Positions 6,808 through 15,672 of a DNA stretch of 52,428 bases are shown here, piece after piece. The DNA is from Marine Group I thaumarchaeote SCGC AAA799-D11 (GTDB taxonomy: Archaea; Thermoproteota; Nitrososphaeria; Nitrososphaerales; Nitrosopumilaceae): the NCBI GenBank assembly GCA_000746765.1, contig JOSY01000016.1, positions 1 through 52,428 on the forward strand, read 5' to 3'. A program made the position numbers and the translations under genes. Position 1 is the stretch's first letter, and the number at the start of each line of letters is the position of its first letter. The notes beneath the pieces were generated by a model. That model searched no databases. It saw only the letters and a program-made list of their open reading frames with translations, and was not told the origin of the DNA.

Positions 6808-8397
6808 CTACGTATACTCTGATAGTGTTTTTGCTACTTGTTTTCTTCCTATATCTGCGATGAATGGCCCTATCTTTGGTCCTCTGGATGTACCTAAAAT
6901 GATTTGATATAATATCTTAAAGAAATCTTTTGGTTGTACATCATTTGATTTTGCAATTTGGTAAATTGTATTTTGAATATCTTCTGGTTCCTCGTCTGCT
7001 CCGAGTGCTTCTGATAAAATCTTTAATGCTTTTTTTGCTGTTTCGTCCAAATCAATTTGTGTTTTTTCTTGTTCATCAAATTCATCTGAATAATTTCCTG
7101 CAAGCTCAATGAGTTTTTCAATTTCTGGTTCTGGATTTTTTATTACCCCGTAATCAAGTAATTTTTTCATTACTCTTTCGCTTCTATTCTCTTTGAATAT
7201 CTTTGTTAATTCAATTAACAGTCTATAGTTTACATGAGTACTAGCTTGTTTTGGAGGATTTAGAAGATTGACATATTCGTATAGTCCTTTTGATTTTATG
7301 AGTTTTGCTTGATTATCTATCTTAATTCTTCCAAAGTTAATGTCTTCTAATTCATTATATTCATTCATTAAAGATGGTATGTCTTCTACTCCAAGCTCAC
7401 GTGCACCTGTAATTCTTTTGTACAGTAATAATAAAATTGATTTTGGACTGCCAAACTCTAACCACCTTTGTGCAGTTAGAACATTTCCTAATGATTTTGA
7501 AATCTTTTTTCCTCCTTTGTCTAAAAACATTTCATATTTTACATGATGTGGGTGTGGAAAATCTAAAATTTCATCAGCAACCCAATCATTTACTTTGACA
7601 GAATCCATAATGTCTTTGCCATATGCTTCAAATCTAATATCAAATGCTGCCCATCTTGCTGCAAATTCTACTTTCCATGCTAATTTTCCAAGATCTTTTC
7701 CAATGTCTGCTTCCCCTTCATGGCCGCAGCCTTTGATCATCTGTGAGCCAATTTCTGCATCATGGCATTTGTATTTGACCTTCTTTTCATCTGCAATGTA
7801 CTCTGTTGCCTCTGCTGTGTAAAGGCGATTACAGTTGGCACAAACTGGAAAATATGGGAGATATTTTTGATATTTCTCTTGTCCTACTAGTTCCGATATT
7901 TTGTCTCCAATCTTGGTGCTATTTTGTAAAATGGTGTGGATGTTTTCTTTGAGTAATCCTTGTTTGTATGTGTCAATTGCTCTTCTAAATTCGTACTTTA
8001 TTCCAACCTTGTCTAGTCCATCTAAAAGAATACTACTCATATGCATTCCATATGAGTCGTGACATCCATATGGATCTGGAATAAGTGATACTGGTTTTGC
8101 CAAATGTTCATCTAATCCAAATTTTTGCATTCCTTCTGGAATTTTTCGTAATCCGTCTAAATCGTCTGAATATGCAATAAGTTCAGATTTGTAACCTAAA
8201 TTCTCTAATGCTAATTTTACTCCATAAGCTCTAACTGCATCTCCTAAACTTCCAATATGTGGAATTCCTGATGCTCCTAGACCACTTTCTACTCTGAGTA
8301 GATCTAGATTTCTTCCAAGTGATTTTTCACGGTCAAGTAATTCTGAAGCTAATTTGTCAATCCAAGTTCCCTTTCCAATAATTTCTTGTTCTGACAT
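6808..8397 (-). CDS. lysS: Lysyl-tRNA synthetase, class I
   Basis: A 529-residue class I LysRS, the form used by most archaea, which charges tRNA-Lys. The HIGH-type motif is PHIGSLGD near residue 46 and the KMSKS-type motif is KISKSLGN near residue 295. A Cys cluster with CANC, plus the Cys/His residues that follow, matches the insert seen in this family. The helical C-terminal domain is the anticodon-binding cage. It starts 9 bp after the stop of the upstream elp3 gene, linking tRNA wobble modification and charging in one transcript. Confidence 0.96.
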   Translation of the reverse strand: MSEQEIIGKGTWIDKLASELLDREKSLGRNLDLLRVESGLGASGIPHIGSLGDAVRAYGVKLALENLGYKSELIAYSDDLDGLRKIPEGMQKFGLDEHLAKPVSLIPDPYGCHDSYGMHMSSILLDGLDKVGIKYEFRRAIDTYKQGLLKENIHTILQNSTKIGDKISELVGQEKYQKYLPYFPVCANCNRLYTAEATEYIADEKKVKYKCHDAEIGSQMIKGCGHEGEADIGKDLGKLAWKVEFAARWAAFDIRFEAYGKDIMDSVKVNDWVADEILDFPHPHHVKYEMFLDKGGKKISKSLGNVLTAQRWLEFGSPKSILLLLYKRITGARELGVEDIPSLMNEYNELEDINFGRIKIDNQAKLIKSKGLYEYVNLLNPPKQASTHVNYRLLIELTKIFKENRSERVMKKLLDYGVIKNPEPEIEKLIELAGNYSDEFDEQEKTQIDLDETAKKALKILSEALGADEEPEDIQNTIYQIAKSNDVQPKDFFKILYQIILGTSRGPKIGPFIADIGRKQVAKTLSEYT

Positions 8398-8406
8398 ATC
8401 TTTTCT

Positions 8407-9990
8407 CTAATCCAATGTTTTGGACATGTATGGCCCATATAACGAATACCCTAACTTTTGATAATATTCTCTTGTTCCAACTGCACTGATTACCAGTAAT
8501 TTCTTTGCATCAAATTCCTCTCTTGAAATTTTTTCTGCTTCTTTCATCAAGTTTTTTCCTAAACCCGAATGCTGTATTTCACTTTCTTCTTTTTCCCCAA
8601 TTTTTAATGATTTTCCATAAACATGTAGTTCCCTTACAATGCAAGAATCATTGTTTACCTCATCTCTATGTGCATCCTTGCTTGGTTTTCTTAATCTCAA
8701 AAATCCATAAATTGATTCATTTTTGTCTTCATATGACAAGAATACTTCTTTGCCTCCTGAAGAGTCATAATTAATTCTGTTTAGTTTGATATCCTCAGTT
8801 TCTGATTTTTTGTTTAAACCTGCCTCTCTACATCTGATGCATTTGCATTTCATTCCTTGTTTTGCCAAATTTTGATGTACGATTTGTCTTAGATTTCCTG
8901 ATTTTGGACCTGCAATAATCTCATTTGGGGAAATTTCCCTTTGAACACGCATAATTCTCACCCATTTTGGGATGTTTTTCTTTACTTCTGTTAGAACTTG
9001 AATCATATCTTCATCTGAATAAGGTGTGTATTTTCCATCCTTGTATTCTTGATACATTGGAGTATTTTCAATTACTAATGATGGGTATATTTTGAGCATA
9101 TCTGGACGTAATTGAGAATCTGAAAACAATTTCTTAAAATCTGCAATGTCTTCTTTTGGAGTCATTGTAGGTAATCCTGGCATCATGTGTGCAACAATTT
9201 TGTATCCTGCATCTTTTGAAATTTGAAATGATTCTATGACATCATTGTAATTGTGTCCTCGATTAACAACATCGTAAACTCTTTCTTGTAATGACTGGAC
9301 TCCAATCTCTATTCTTGTTACTCCGTAATCTAACATCCAATCAACATGTTCTTTTTTACAAAAATCAGGCTTTGTTTCAATTGTGAATCCCACATTTCTA
9401 ATTGTAGCATGTTCATTGTTTGATTTTGCCTCCTCCAAATCTTTTGAGTTTGTTCCGTTTAGTGCATCATAACATGATTTGATAAAATTTTCTTGGTAAT
9501 CTTTTGGCATAAAGAGGAATGTTCCTCCAACAATAACTATTTCCATTTTTGAAGGGTCATGTCCAAATGCAATTAATTTTTCAATTTTTGTTGTAATTTG
9601 TAATTTTGGATCATATTCATTTTCAATTGCATTAAGTGTTGATGGTTCATTACCTGTGTAACTATTTGGTGAATTAAATTCAATTCCTCCTGGACAATAT
9701 GTGCATCTTCCATGTGGGCATGCATATGGTTTTGGCATCAGTGCTACTACTGCAACACCTGATGCTGTTTTTGCAGGTTTTTTTAACAAAACTTTTCTGA
9801 GCTTATCAAAATCTGATTCTTTTGCCATTGAAAGTATTTCGTGATTTCTTGGAATTCTTTCTAGTGAATATTTTGCACATATTCTCTTGATTTCTTCTTT
9901 GACTTGTTTCTTACTAGGCTCATTGATTGTTAGCAAATTCTGTGTGATTTCACTACATGCTTTGGAAAACACTGAATCTAACTTACTCAT
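8407..9990 (-). CDS. elp3: Elp3-type tRNA uridine-34 acetyltransferase (radical SAM + GNAT)
   Basis: A 527-residue protein that adds carboxymethyl-type groups to wobble U34 of tRNA. The radical-SAM part has the Elp3 cluster signature (ACPHGRCTYCPGG, near residue 90) and GGTFLFMPKDYQ. The C-terminal third is a GNAT acetyltransferase with RELHVYGKSL, the acetyl-CoA loop HSGLGKNLMKEAE and the LGYSLYGPYM end. Unlike eukaryotic Elp3, archaeal forms act without other Elongator subunits. It is followed directly by lysS on the same strand, and lysine tRNAs are classical Elp3 substrates. Confidence 0.95.
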   Translation of the reverse strand: MSKLDSVFSKACSEITQNLLTINEPSKKQVKEEIKRICAKYSLERIPRNHEILSMAKESDFDKLRKVLLKKPAKTASGVAVVALMPKPYACPHGRCTYCPGGIEFNSPNSYTGNEPSTLNAIENEYDPKLQITTKIEKLIAFGHDPSKMEIVIVGGTFLFMPKDYQENFIKSCYDALNGTNSKDLEEAKSNNEHATIRNVGFTIETKPDFCKKEHVDWMLDYGVTRIEIGVQSLQERVYDVVNRGHNYNDVIESFQISKDAGYKIVAHMMPGLPTMTPKEDIADFKKLFSDSQLRPDMLKIYPSLVIENTPMYQEYKDGKYTPYSDEDMIQVLTEVKKNIPKWVRIMRVQREISPNEIIAGPKSGNLRQIVHQNLAKQGMKCKCIRCREAGLNKKSETEDIKLNRINYDSSGGKEVFLSYEDKNESIYGFLRLRKPSKDAHRDEVNNDSCIVRELHVYGKSLKIGEKEESEIQHSGLGKNLMKEAEKISREEFDAKKLLVISAVGTREYYQKLGYSLYGPYMSKTLD

Positions 9991-10046
9991 GGATACTCAC
10001 ACTGAATTGGACATAAATTCGTTAAATAATTTGGCTAATTTTGAGC

Positions 10047-10322
10047 CTATCTACGCCTAGTTTTCTTTTTTGATTTGGATACTCTTCTAGTCTTTCTCTT
10101 TGTAGTCTTTTTAGCTGGTTTTCTCTTTACTGTCTTTTTCTTTGCAGCAGTCTTTCTCTTTGTAGTCTTTTTAGCTGGTTTTCTTGCAGTTGATTTTTTT
10201 GAAATATTTACTTTGAGATTTTTTAATTCATTTAATTCATTTTGAATTCTCTTGATCTCTGCAATCATCTCTTCTTTGAATGATTGACTGTTTACATCAA
10301 CTGACATGCTACTGATTTTCAC
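10047..10322 (-). CDS. Small protein with Lys/Arg-rich histone-H1-like tail
   Basis: The 91-residue protein has a coiled-coil N-terminus (FKEEMIAEIKRIQNELNEL) and a C-terminal half almost entirely Lys, Arg, Thr and Ala. In that half KPAKKTTKRKT occurs twice, ending in KKKTRRR. Such tails bind nucleic acid non-specifically, as in bacterial histone-H1-like and AlgP-type proteins. The duplicated block is an exact 35-bp DNA repeat. It lies 56 bp upstream of elp3. A chromatin or RNA-binding role is inferred from composition only. Confidence 0.75.
   Translation of the reverse strand: MKISSMSVDVNSQSFKEEMIAEIKRIQNELNELKNLKVNISKKSTARKPAKKTTKRKTAAKKKTVKRKPAKKTTKRKTRRVSKSKKKTRRR
10090..10184. repeat. 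35-bp exact direct repeat inside the Lys-rich tail gene
   Basis: Positions 10090-10124 and 10150-10184 are identical and exactly 60 bp (20 codons) apart. They encode the two KPAKKTTKRKT copies. Identity at third codon positions indicates a recent duplication or ongoing slippage rather than old repeats. Confidence 0.9.
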
Positions 10323-10352
10323 GAATTTTCATAGAATTTAAGACTTGCTGGA

Positions 10353-11603
10353 TTATTCTGGTTTTTGTTCTATGCTTTGTTCTGGTTCGTCATTTCCACT
10401 TTTCTGTTCTTTTCTGTATTCCATTTTCAACCAAATTGGTGTAATTATTGTTGTGACAGCAACCATGATTACAATTGTTGAGTAGACTTCTGATGTTAAT
10501 ACTCCTGCAGTAACTCCTACTCCTGCAACAATTAATCCAACTTCTCCTCTTGAAATCATTCCAATACCTACTCTCATTCCTTGGGCCTTGTTTTTCAAAA
10601 AGAACATTGCTGGAAGTCCACAACCTAATAGTTTTGTGACAATTGCAACTGCAATTATAACTCCGCTGATCATTAAGATATTCAAATCTACTGCACGAAG
10701 ATCTACTTGCGCTCCAATGATTGCAAAGAACAACGGTGCAAAAATCAACCCAATCTTGCCAATGTAATTTTCAACCTTTTCAAACACTTTGGTTGTTGAT
10801 AATGCCATTCCTACTGCAAATGCCCCTACAATCGGCGACAAGCCAATCGAGCCTGCAAGTGCTGCTGCACCAAAGAACGACGCTGTAGCTATTCCTTCCA
10901 CACTACCCTTTGCCTTCCACAACCTTGGAGTGATAACCTTGGGAATCACTATCACTGCTACAACTAACATTATTGCAAAGAATCCTAATACCTGCAGAAT
11001 CGTTATCATTACATCTGTGATGACTATGCTTTCAATTCCTGCATCTGAACCTGTAATTGAAATTACAACTGATAAAACTGCAATTGCTAAAATATCATCT
11101 ACTACTGCTGCACCAATGATTAATCTAGCTTCAGGTGCCTTTAGCTTGCCAAACTCACTAAGTACTTGAATAGAAATTGCAATACTGGTAGCTGTAAGTG
11201 CAGTTGCAATTAACATAGATTCTAACGCTTCAAATCCAAATAATCCAAAAATTACAAAACCTGCAAAGAATGGGACGACCACCCCCAACGTTCCAACTGT
11301 AAATGAAGCCTTTCCTCCTTTTAGGAATTCTTTTGGCGTCATTTCTAATCCTGCCATAAACAAAATTACAATTGCGCCCATCTCCCCTAGAATCTTTATC
11401 TCTTCGTTGATGTGTAACAATTGCTTTCCATCTATAATGAAAAACTGACCTAATGCAAATGGTCCAACAATCATTCCTGCTAATAACTCACCTAAAACAA
11501 TTGGAAGCTTTAATCTCAAGAAAAGTTCTGCCATTAATTTAGCTGCAAAAAGAAGTATTCCTACACCGATGATTGTTTCAATAAACTGTGCTTCTGCAGC
11601 CAT
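10353..11603 (-). CDS. CPA2-family monovalent cation/proton antiporter
   Basis: A 416-residue membrane protein with 12-13 hydrophobic segments of the KefB/NapA type. It exchanges Na+ or K+ for protons across the cytoplasmic membrane. The ion-binding double Asp is in GAAVVDDILAIAVLS, and the discontinuous helix motifs are visible in TALTATSIAISIQVL. The end is cytoplasmic and charged (KMEYRKEQKSGNDEPEQ). No regulatory TrkA-N or USP domain is attached. A leader of about 75 bp separates it from purM. Confidence 0.9.
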   Translation of the reverse strand: MAAEAQFIETIIGVGILLFAAKLMAELFLRLKLPIVLGELLAGMIVGPFALGQFFIIDGKQLLHINEEIKILGEMGAIVILFMAGLEMTPKEFLKGGKASFTVGTLGVVVPFFAGFVIFGLFGFEALESMLIATALTATSIAISIQVLSEFGKLKAPEARLIIGAAVVDDILAIAVLSVVISITGSDAGIESIVITDVMITILQVLGFFAIMLVVAVIVIPKVITPRLWKAKGSVEGIATASFFGAAALAGSIGLSPIVGAFAVGMALSTTKVFEKVENYIGKIGLIFAPLFFAIIGAQVDLRAVDLNILMISGVIIAVAIVTKLLGCGLPAMFFLKNKAQGMRVGIGMISRGEVGLIVAGVGVTAGVLTSEVYSTIVIMVAVTTIITPIWLKMEYRKEQKSGNDEPEQSIEQKPE

Positions 11604-11677
11604 CTTTCTCTTATAATTCTGGAGAAATGTGTAATATAAGGCGATACTAGGTTGAAAATTATTTTGCTATTGTTAAA

Positions 11678-12700
11678 TTAAGCAATTTTTTGTGAATTTA
11701 CAAAAACGCCTTTCTTAGAAATGATCTGACCTATTTCTTGACTTGAGATCTTGTGTTTTTTGAATATTGATTTGATTTTTGTTGCCTGCTCCTTTGGAGC
11801 TATGACACAAAATCCAACTCCCATATTGAATGTCTTGTACATTTCTTCAGGTTTTACCCCTTGCTCTTCTATTAGTCCCATGATTGGAGGTATTTTTGGC
11901 AAAGAATCTATTTCATAGCCTGTTTTTTTGAGGCGTAATAGTTTGGTAAATGACCCTCCTGTGATATGGGCAAGACCATTAATCTTACATTTTTGTACCA
12001 TCTCTAAAACTGGTTTTGTGTAGATTTCAGTTGGCTTTAGTAATGCATCTCCTATGATTCCGACCCCTTTTACTTTGTCTTTAACTGAATATTTTTTCAA
12101 TAATGCTTTTCTTGCAAGTGAATATCCGTTTGAATGAATACCTGTACTATTTGCTCCAATTATAACATCTCCTGATTTTATCTTGTTTCCTAACACCATC
12201 TGTTTTTTCTCTACTAGTCCGACAACCATTCCTGCTAAATCAAATGCAAAATCTTTACCTTCTATGACATCTGGCATAATTGCCGTTTCTCCTCCTACAA
12301 TTGGCATTGCAGATTTCTTTGCACCTTTTACCAACCCTTCTACAATCTTTTTGAAGATTTGAACATCATTTTTGTTTGCTGCTATGTAATCTACAAATGA
12401 TATTGGTGTTGCGCCAATACATATTATATCATTAACATTCATCGCAACACAATCAATTCCTATTGTGTTGTATTTTTTCATCATATTTGCAATTACCACT
12501 TTGGTTCCAACCCCGTCCGTATGTGTTGCTAAAAGTTTTCCTCCTGGAATTTCTACAATTCCTGCATAATGTCCAAAACCATGTGCTATCTTTGCTTTTT
12601 TCTGAAGTTTGTGAGTTGATGAAATTAATTTTCCAATTGCCATTTGGCTTTGTTTGATTTTAGAAATGTCTACCCCTGCTTTTTTGTATGTTAGAACCAT
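11678..12700 (-). CDS. purM: Phosphoribosylformylglycinamidine cyclo-ligase
   Basis: AIR synthetase (340 residues) closes the imidazole ring in purine synthesis using ATP. The N-terminal TYKKAGVDISK and the glycine-rich block GKLLATHTDGVGTK are family signatures, followed by VAMNVNDIICIGATP and PIVGGETAIMPD. Family length is normal. No other pur gene is adjacent; the next gene upstream is a PAC2-like protein 49 bp away on the same strand. Confidence 0.96.
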   Translation of the reverse strand: MVLTYKKAGVDISKIKQSQMAIGKLISSTHKLQKKAKIAHGFGHYAGIVEIPGGKLLATHTDGVGTKVVIANMMKKYNTIGIDCVAMNVNDIICIGATPISFVDYIAANKNDVQIFKKIVEGLVKGAKKSAMPIVGGETAIMPDVIEGKDFAFDLAGMVVGLVEKKQMVLGNKIKSGDVIIGANSTGIHSNGYSLARKALLKKYSVKDKVKGVGIIGDALLKPTEIYTKPVLEMVQKCKINGLAHITGGSFTKLLRLKKTGYEIDSLPKIPPIMGLIEEQGVKPEEMYKTFNMGVGFCVIAPKEQATKIKSIFKKHKISSQEIGQIISKKGVFVNSQKIA

Positions 12701-12749
12701 AGTTTCATACCTCTTTGTTCTGAATAAAAGAATTTGCTCATTATTTTAC

Positions 12750-13475
12750 TCACATGTACATTCCAGCTATCTCTTCTCTATGTTCTACATATTTTTGAGA
12801 TAACTCACTAAATTCTGAGTGAATTCTATCTTTCTCCTCTTGCAGATCTGTTGTGTCTATATCTATATCGTAGAATCTATTTAGAGCATCAATTAGCGTG
12901 GCTGCAGCCCCCGAATCTGTAGTATCTCTGCTTGCTTTTGCTAATAGTGTTAATCCTTGAATCTCTCTTACTAGACATTCATTTAAAATTCCTCCTGGAA
13001 TTCCTGTGATGAATCCTTGTGGAATCATACTGATGTCTTTGTCTGCCATGGTTCTGATCAAGTCTTCTTCTGCTGCACAATATGCTTTATCATCATGTTC
13101 AGTACTTGCAACTCCATCTAAAATCACAATCTCTTTTGATCCTTTTATTGCTGCCCAGTCTAAGATTGATGCAACCAATGAATACAATCCCTCCATCCTC
13201 AATGTAATTTCACAGATTATTGCACAAATTGTTCCTTCTTTATTTGCATAGAATCTAAATGGATGACGTAATCTGCCTCTCATAAATACAGTTGATGGTG
13301 GAAGATATTTTGATCTCATTACTGCAATTTCCTCCATTTTTAATTTCTCAATTATGTGGTTAATTGCAACCGGTCCCACAAGACCTGCGCCAACGAATCC
13401 TGCAAAAATTATGGGATTTTTTAATTCTGTTTTCTTTATTTCAAAGACTTCGGCTTCTGGGAATTCTTTTGGCAC
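12750..13475 (-). CDS. PAC2 (proteasome assembly chaperone-like) family protein
   Basis: A 241-residue protein of the archaeal PAC2/COG1938 type. PIIFAGFVGAGLVGPVAINH at the N-terminus, the central ILDGVAS and the region around FITGIPGGILNECL fit the family. In eukaryotes PAC2 helps assemble 20S proteasomes; the archaeal role is not settled. Translation probably starts at GTG (13475). An acidic helical tail (DLQEEKDRIHSEFSEL) follows the core. A 9-bp inverted repeat lies 18-70 bp upstream of the start. Confidence 0.85.
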   Translation of the reverse strand: MPKEFPEAEVFEIKKTELKNPIIFAGFVGAGLVGPVAINHIIEKLKMEEIAVMRSKYLPPSTVFMRGRLRHPFRFYANKEGTICAIICEITLRMEGLYSLVASILDWAAIKGSKEIVILDGVASTEHDDKAYCAAEEDLIRTMADKDISMIPQGFITGIPGGILNECLVREIQGLTLLAKASRDTTDSGAAATLIDALNRFYDIDIDTTDLQEEKDRIHSEFSELSQKYVEHREEIAGMYM

Positions 13476-13492
13476 TGTTTACGTCGATTTGT

Positions 13493-13545
13493 TCTGTCTA
13501 ATTACTATACTGAATAAGCATTTTGTACACTTTTTGTTAGACAGA
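13493..13545. promoter_or_regulatory. Spaced 9-bp inverted repeat upstream of PAC2 gene
   Basis: TCTGTCTAA (13493-13501) and its exact reverse complement TTAGACAGA (13537-13545) frame 35 bp of AT-rich DNA directly upstream of the PAC2 gene. The position suits a regulator or a long-looped RNA structure, but neither is proven. Confidence 0.35.
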
Positions 13546-13764
13546 ATTTAGTAATTTCTTTGATAATTAGAAATTAAGACCAAAAACGATTAGTTACTTG
13601 GTGACATTTCCAATTATGATTTATTTTTGTAAATGTGGTATTTAGCATATCCTGATGATTTGTATGAATCATTTCTACGTGTCTTTTTTATGCAAATCAT
13701 GCTTAGTAGATTTGTACAATTGATGGGAGTCATTCATCAACAGTGTGCCAGCCATAGCGTTTCT

Positions 13765-13791
13765 GTCAGGTCATTTTTGACCTGACTTTTT
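13765..13791 (+). terminator. 9-bp perfect hairpin with T tract (possible end of a small RNA)
   Basis: GTCAGGTCA (13765-13773), a TTTT loop and TGACCTGAC (13778-13786), followed by TTTTT, form an intrinsic-terminator-like hairpin on the plus strand. No plus-strand protein gene ends upstream of it. It therefore either closes an unannotated small RNA in 13560-13790 or is a leader element of the gene starting at 13838. Confidence 0.5.
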
Positions 13792-13837
13792 CCTTTACTT
13801 TGTGCGTAAAAATTGAAATTTTACTGATGATTTATCA

Positions 13838-15133
13838 GTGTCCACTAAATATCAAAATTTTAAATTTTTGTTCATGAGGGGTATGGGATACATGTTTGCT
13901 GTTGGTGTATTTTTTGCAATTTTCTTTAATTCTGCATATGCTCAAACAATGGGAGATCAAACAACATTATCTGGAGATCTTCAAAACAATCCTGTTGCCC
14001 AAGACATTCTTAAAAAAATTGAACAAAGCAAAAAATGGATTGCTCAAATAGAGAAAAGAAATTTTGAGAATTCTCAAAGACAGTTGGAATTGGAACAAAA
14101 ACGTACTGAAGTACTACAAAGTCTACAAGATGATCTAAGAAAATGGGAAGAAATTTGGGGTTATTACACATTTGACAAGATGCTTGAAAGAGAACTAGAA
14201 AATCATCCTGCAAAAGATACTGATAGCATCTACGATCATCCTCTAAAATTTACTGCATCAAAGATTGATGCTGGGCGGGAAGCACTACAGAAAGTCCTTT
14301 TGGATGGAGGAAGTCCTGAACAAGCAAGAGATGCGTTTGTCAAAGCTGCAAAAATAACTCGAGCTGAAATGTTATCTGCAAATGCTCTTTACAATGTTTT
14401 GAATAACAATGCATACTATAACCAACAGGTCCTCTTTGAATCTGATGGTCGATTCAACTATGAAATATCTGGAGAAGAATTAAGAAAATATTATCAAGAT
14501 TTTAGAACAAACCCTGAATATTTAGAAGCAAATCCCTTTGATTCTGTTTCTTGGGAGGATCTAAGTAAAACTAATCCTGGTACTGAATGCAGATCTGGTT
14601 ATGCATTAGTGTATAGAATTCATGCTAGTGATTATGTATGTACAACAAATTATACTGCTGAGATGTGGATTAACCGCGGAATGGGAAAACTAGTGACTGA
14701 AAACTTTGTCGAAAAAGAACCAATTGATGTTGAAAAATTAGATTTTGATAGAATTACAAAGAAAGTTGAAAATCTCAATTCAAGAATTCAAAATATGCAA
14801 GAGCATTATGAGAAAAAAATACATGCAACCAAACTAGAATACAAGTCTATTTTTACTGAAATCTCTAATGAACAAAAACAAGCAGAAAAACTAGCACTCC
14901 AAAAATTCAACAATTCTCAAATAAAACAAAAACAACTCAGTCAAGAAATTACCGAGATTAGAGTAAACTATTCTAATCTTGAAGAAGATATATCAAATGA
15001 CCAAACACGTATCATGAAAATTTTAGAAGAACAACATGTTCAAGATATGGATGATTTTGTTAGAAATTATGAACATGATCCAGAGTTGAAACTAGTTTGG
15101 AATCTTGGAATTCCTGTATTTGAAATGTCCTAG
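13838..15133 (+). CDS. Secreted coiled-coil protein
   Basis: A GTG start at 13838 gives 431 residues; an internal ATG at 13874 (MRGMGYM) is an alternative. A signal peptide ends about FFNSAYA-QTMGD. The mature protein is mostly helical coiled coil (about residues 55-110 and 300-400). A more globular middle contains NPFDSVSWEDLSKTNPGTEC and a second Cys in YVCTTNYTAEMWINRGMGKL, so a disulfide is possible. The SGYALVYRIHASDYVC stretch resembles segments in other secreted proteins of ammonia-oxidizing archaea. No anchor is visible. Function is unknown. Confidence 0.75.
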   Translation: MSTKYQNFKFLFMRGMGYMFAVGVFFAIFFNSAYAQTMGDQTTLSGDLQNNPVAQDILKKIEQSKKWIAQIEKRNFENSQRQLELEQKRTEVLQSLQDDLRKWEEIWGYYTFDKMLERELENHPAKDTDSIYDHPLKFTASKIDAGREALQKVLLDGGSPEQARDAFVKAAKITRAEMLSANALYNVLNNNAYYNQQVLFESDGRFNYEISGEELRKYYQDFRTNPEYLEANPFDSVSWEDLSKTNPGTECRSGYALVYRIHASDYVCTTNYTAEMWINRGMGKLVTENFVEKEPIDVEKLDFDRITKKVENLNSRIQNMQEHYEKKIHATKLEYKSIFTEISNEQKQAEKLALQKFNNSQIKQKQLSQEITEIRVNYSNLEEDISNDQTRIMKILEEQHVQDMDDFVRNYEHDPELKLVWNLGIPVFEMS

Positions 15134-15138
15134 ATTGT

Positions 15139-15486
15139 TTAGTTGTTTTTCTGCATAAAGAGATTCAGCATTGTATGGCCTTTGTCTGTAATTGTATAGA
15201 TCATGTTTGATCCCACTGCCTCTTTTTTGACAAAGTTGTAATCAACACATAGGTGAAGATAGTTTAGAAATGACTTTTTCATTCTAATCTTTGATTTTGA
15301 ATACAATTCTGAGAATGTCATTGGGTTTCCTCTTAGCTGATACAATAATTTCAACAAAGACAAAGTACTGTAATCCCTAGTTCTTGCTTTTACCGCACCT
15401 AGGATTTCTTCATCTCTTTTGATTATGAAATCTTCGAATTGTTCTGCCACTTCTAGTGGTACATATGTTAGTCTTGCTCGCATCAT
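15139..15486 (-). CDS. Small winged-helix transcriptional regulator
   Basis: A 115-residue protein with a winged-helix fold: the helix-turn-helix region is LLYQLRGNPMTFSELYSKSK, then KSFLNYLHLCVDYNFVKKE, and the wing is SNMIYTITDKGHTML. A basic N-terminus MRARLTYVP precedes it. Two adjacent ATGs (15486 and 15483) could start it. A 7-bp inverted repeat begins at the start codon, which suits autorepression. It converges with the secreted coiled-coil gene, 5 bp apart. Confidence 0.75.
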   Translation of the reverse strand: MMRARLTYVPLEVAEQFEDFIIKRDEEILGAVKARTRDYSTLSLLKLLYQLRGNPMTFSELYSKSKIRMKKSFLNYLHLCVDYNFVKKEAVGSNMIYTITDKGHTMLNLFMQKNN

Positions 15487-15502
15487 ACCGTATGGTACGG
15501 TA
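15486..15502. promoter_or_regulatory. Perfect 7-bp inverted repeat at the start codon of the regulator gene
   Basis: TACCGTA-TGG-TACGGTA covers 15486-15502, beginning at the first base of the regulator's start codon. For a leaderless gene this would cover the transcription start and block initiation. It is a candidate autoregulatory operator by position and symmetry. Confidence 0.5.
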
Positions 15503-15672
15503 CATTACTTTATTAGTCTTTAACTTGATCTTTGTTGATCTTTCTAGCTGATTTTTTTACACCATACTTCATGCCTAAACCATCAACTCATCAAGTATGA
15601 TTTGAATACGATCTACTATTATTTGTGATAACAGTCTAATCTCATAAATAGCCCTTTTTTTGAAAATTATTT

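Larger units (their letters stand above)
13476..13837. other. Intergenic region between divergent PAC2 and secreted coiled-coil genes
   Basis: This 362-bp stretch has no convincing gene. It contains an inverted repeat near the PAC2 start (13493-13501 TCTGTCTAA with 13537-13545 TTAGACAGA) and a strong hairpin with a T tract at 13765-13791. The segment about 13730-13765 is slightly richer in G and C than its surroundings. Both flanking promoters must lie here. Confidence 0.7.

Noticed and set aside
10789-11169. Long open frame on the plus strand opposite the antiporter gene
   Set aside because: It is low-complexity (Ala/Ile/Thr rich) mirror of a hydrophobic gene with clear family motifs on the other strand.
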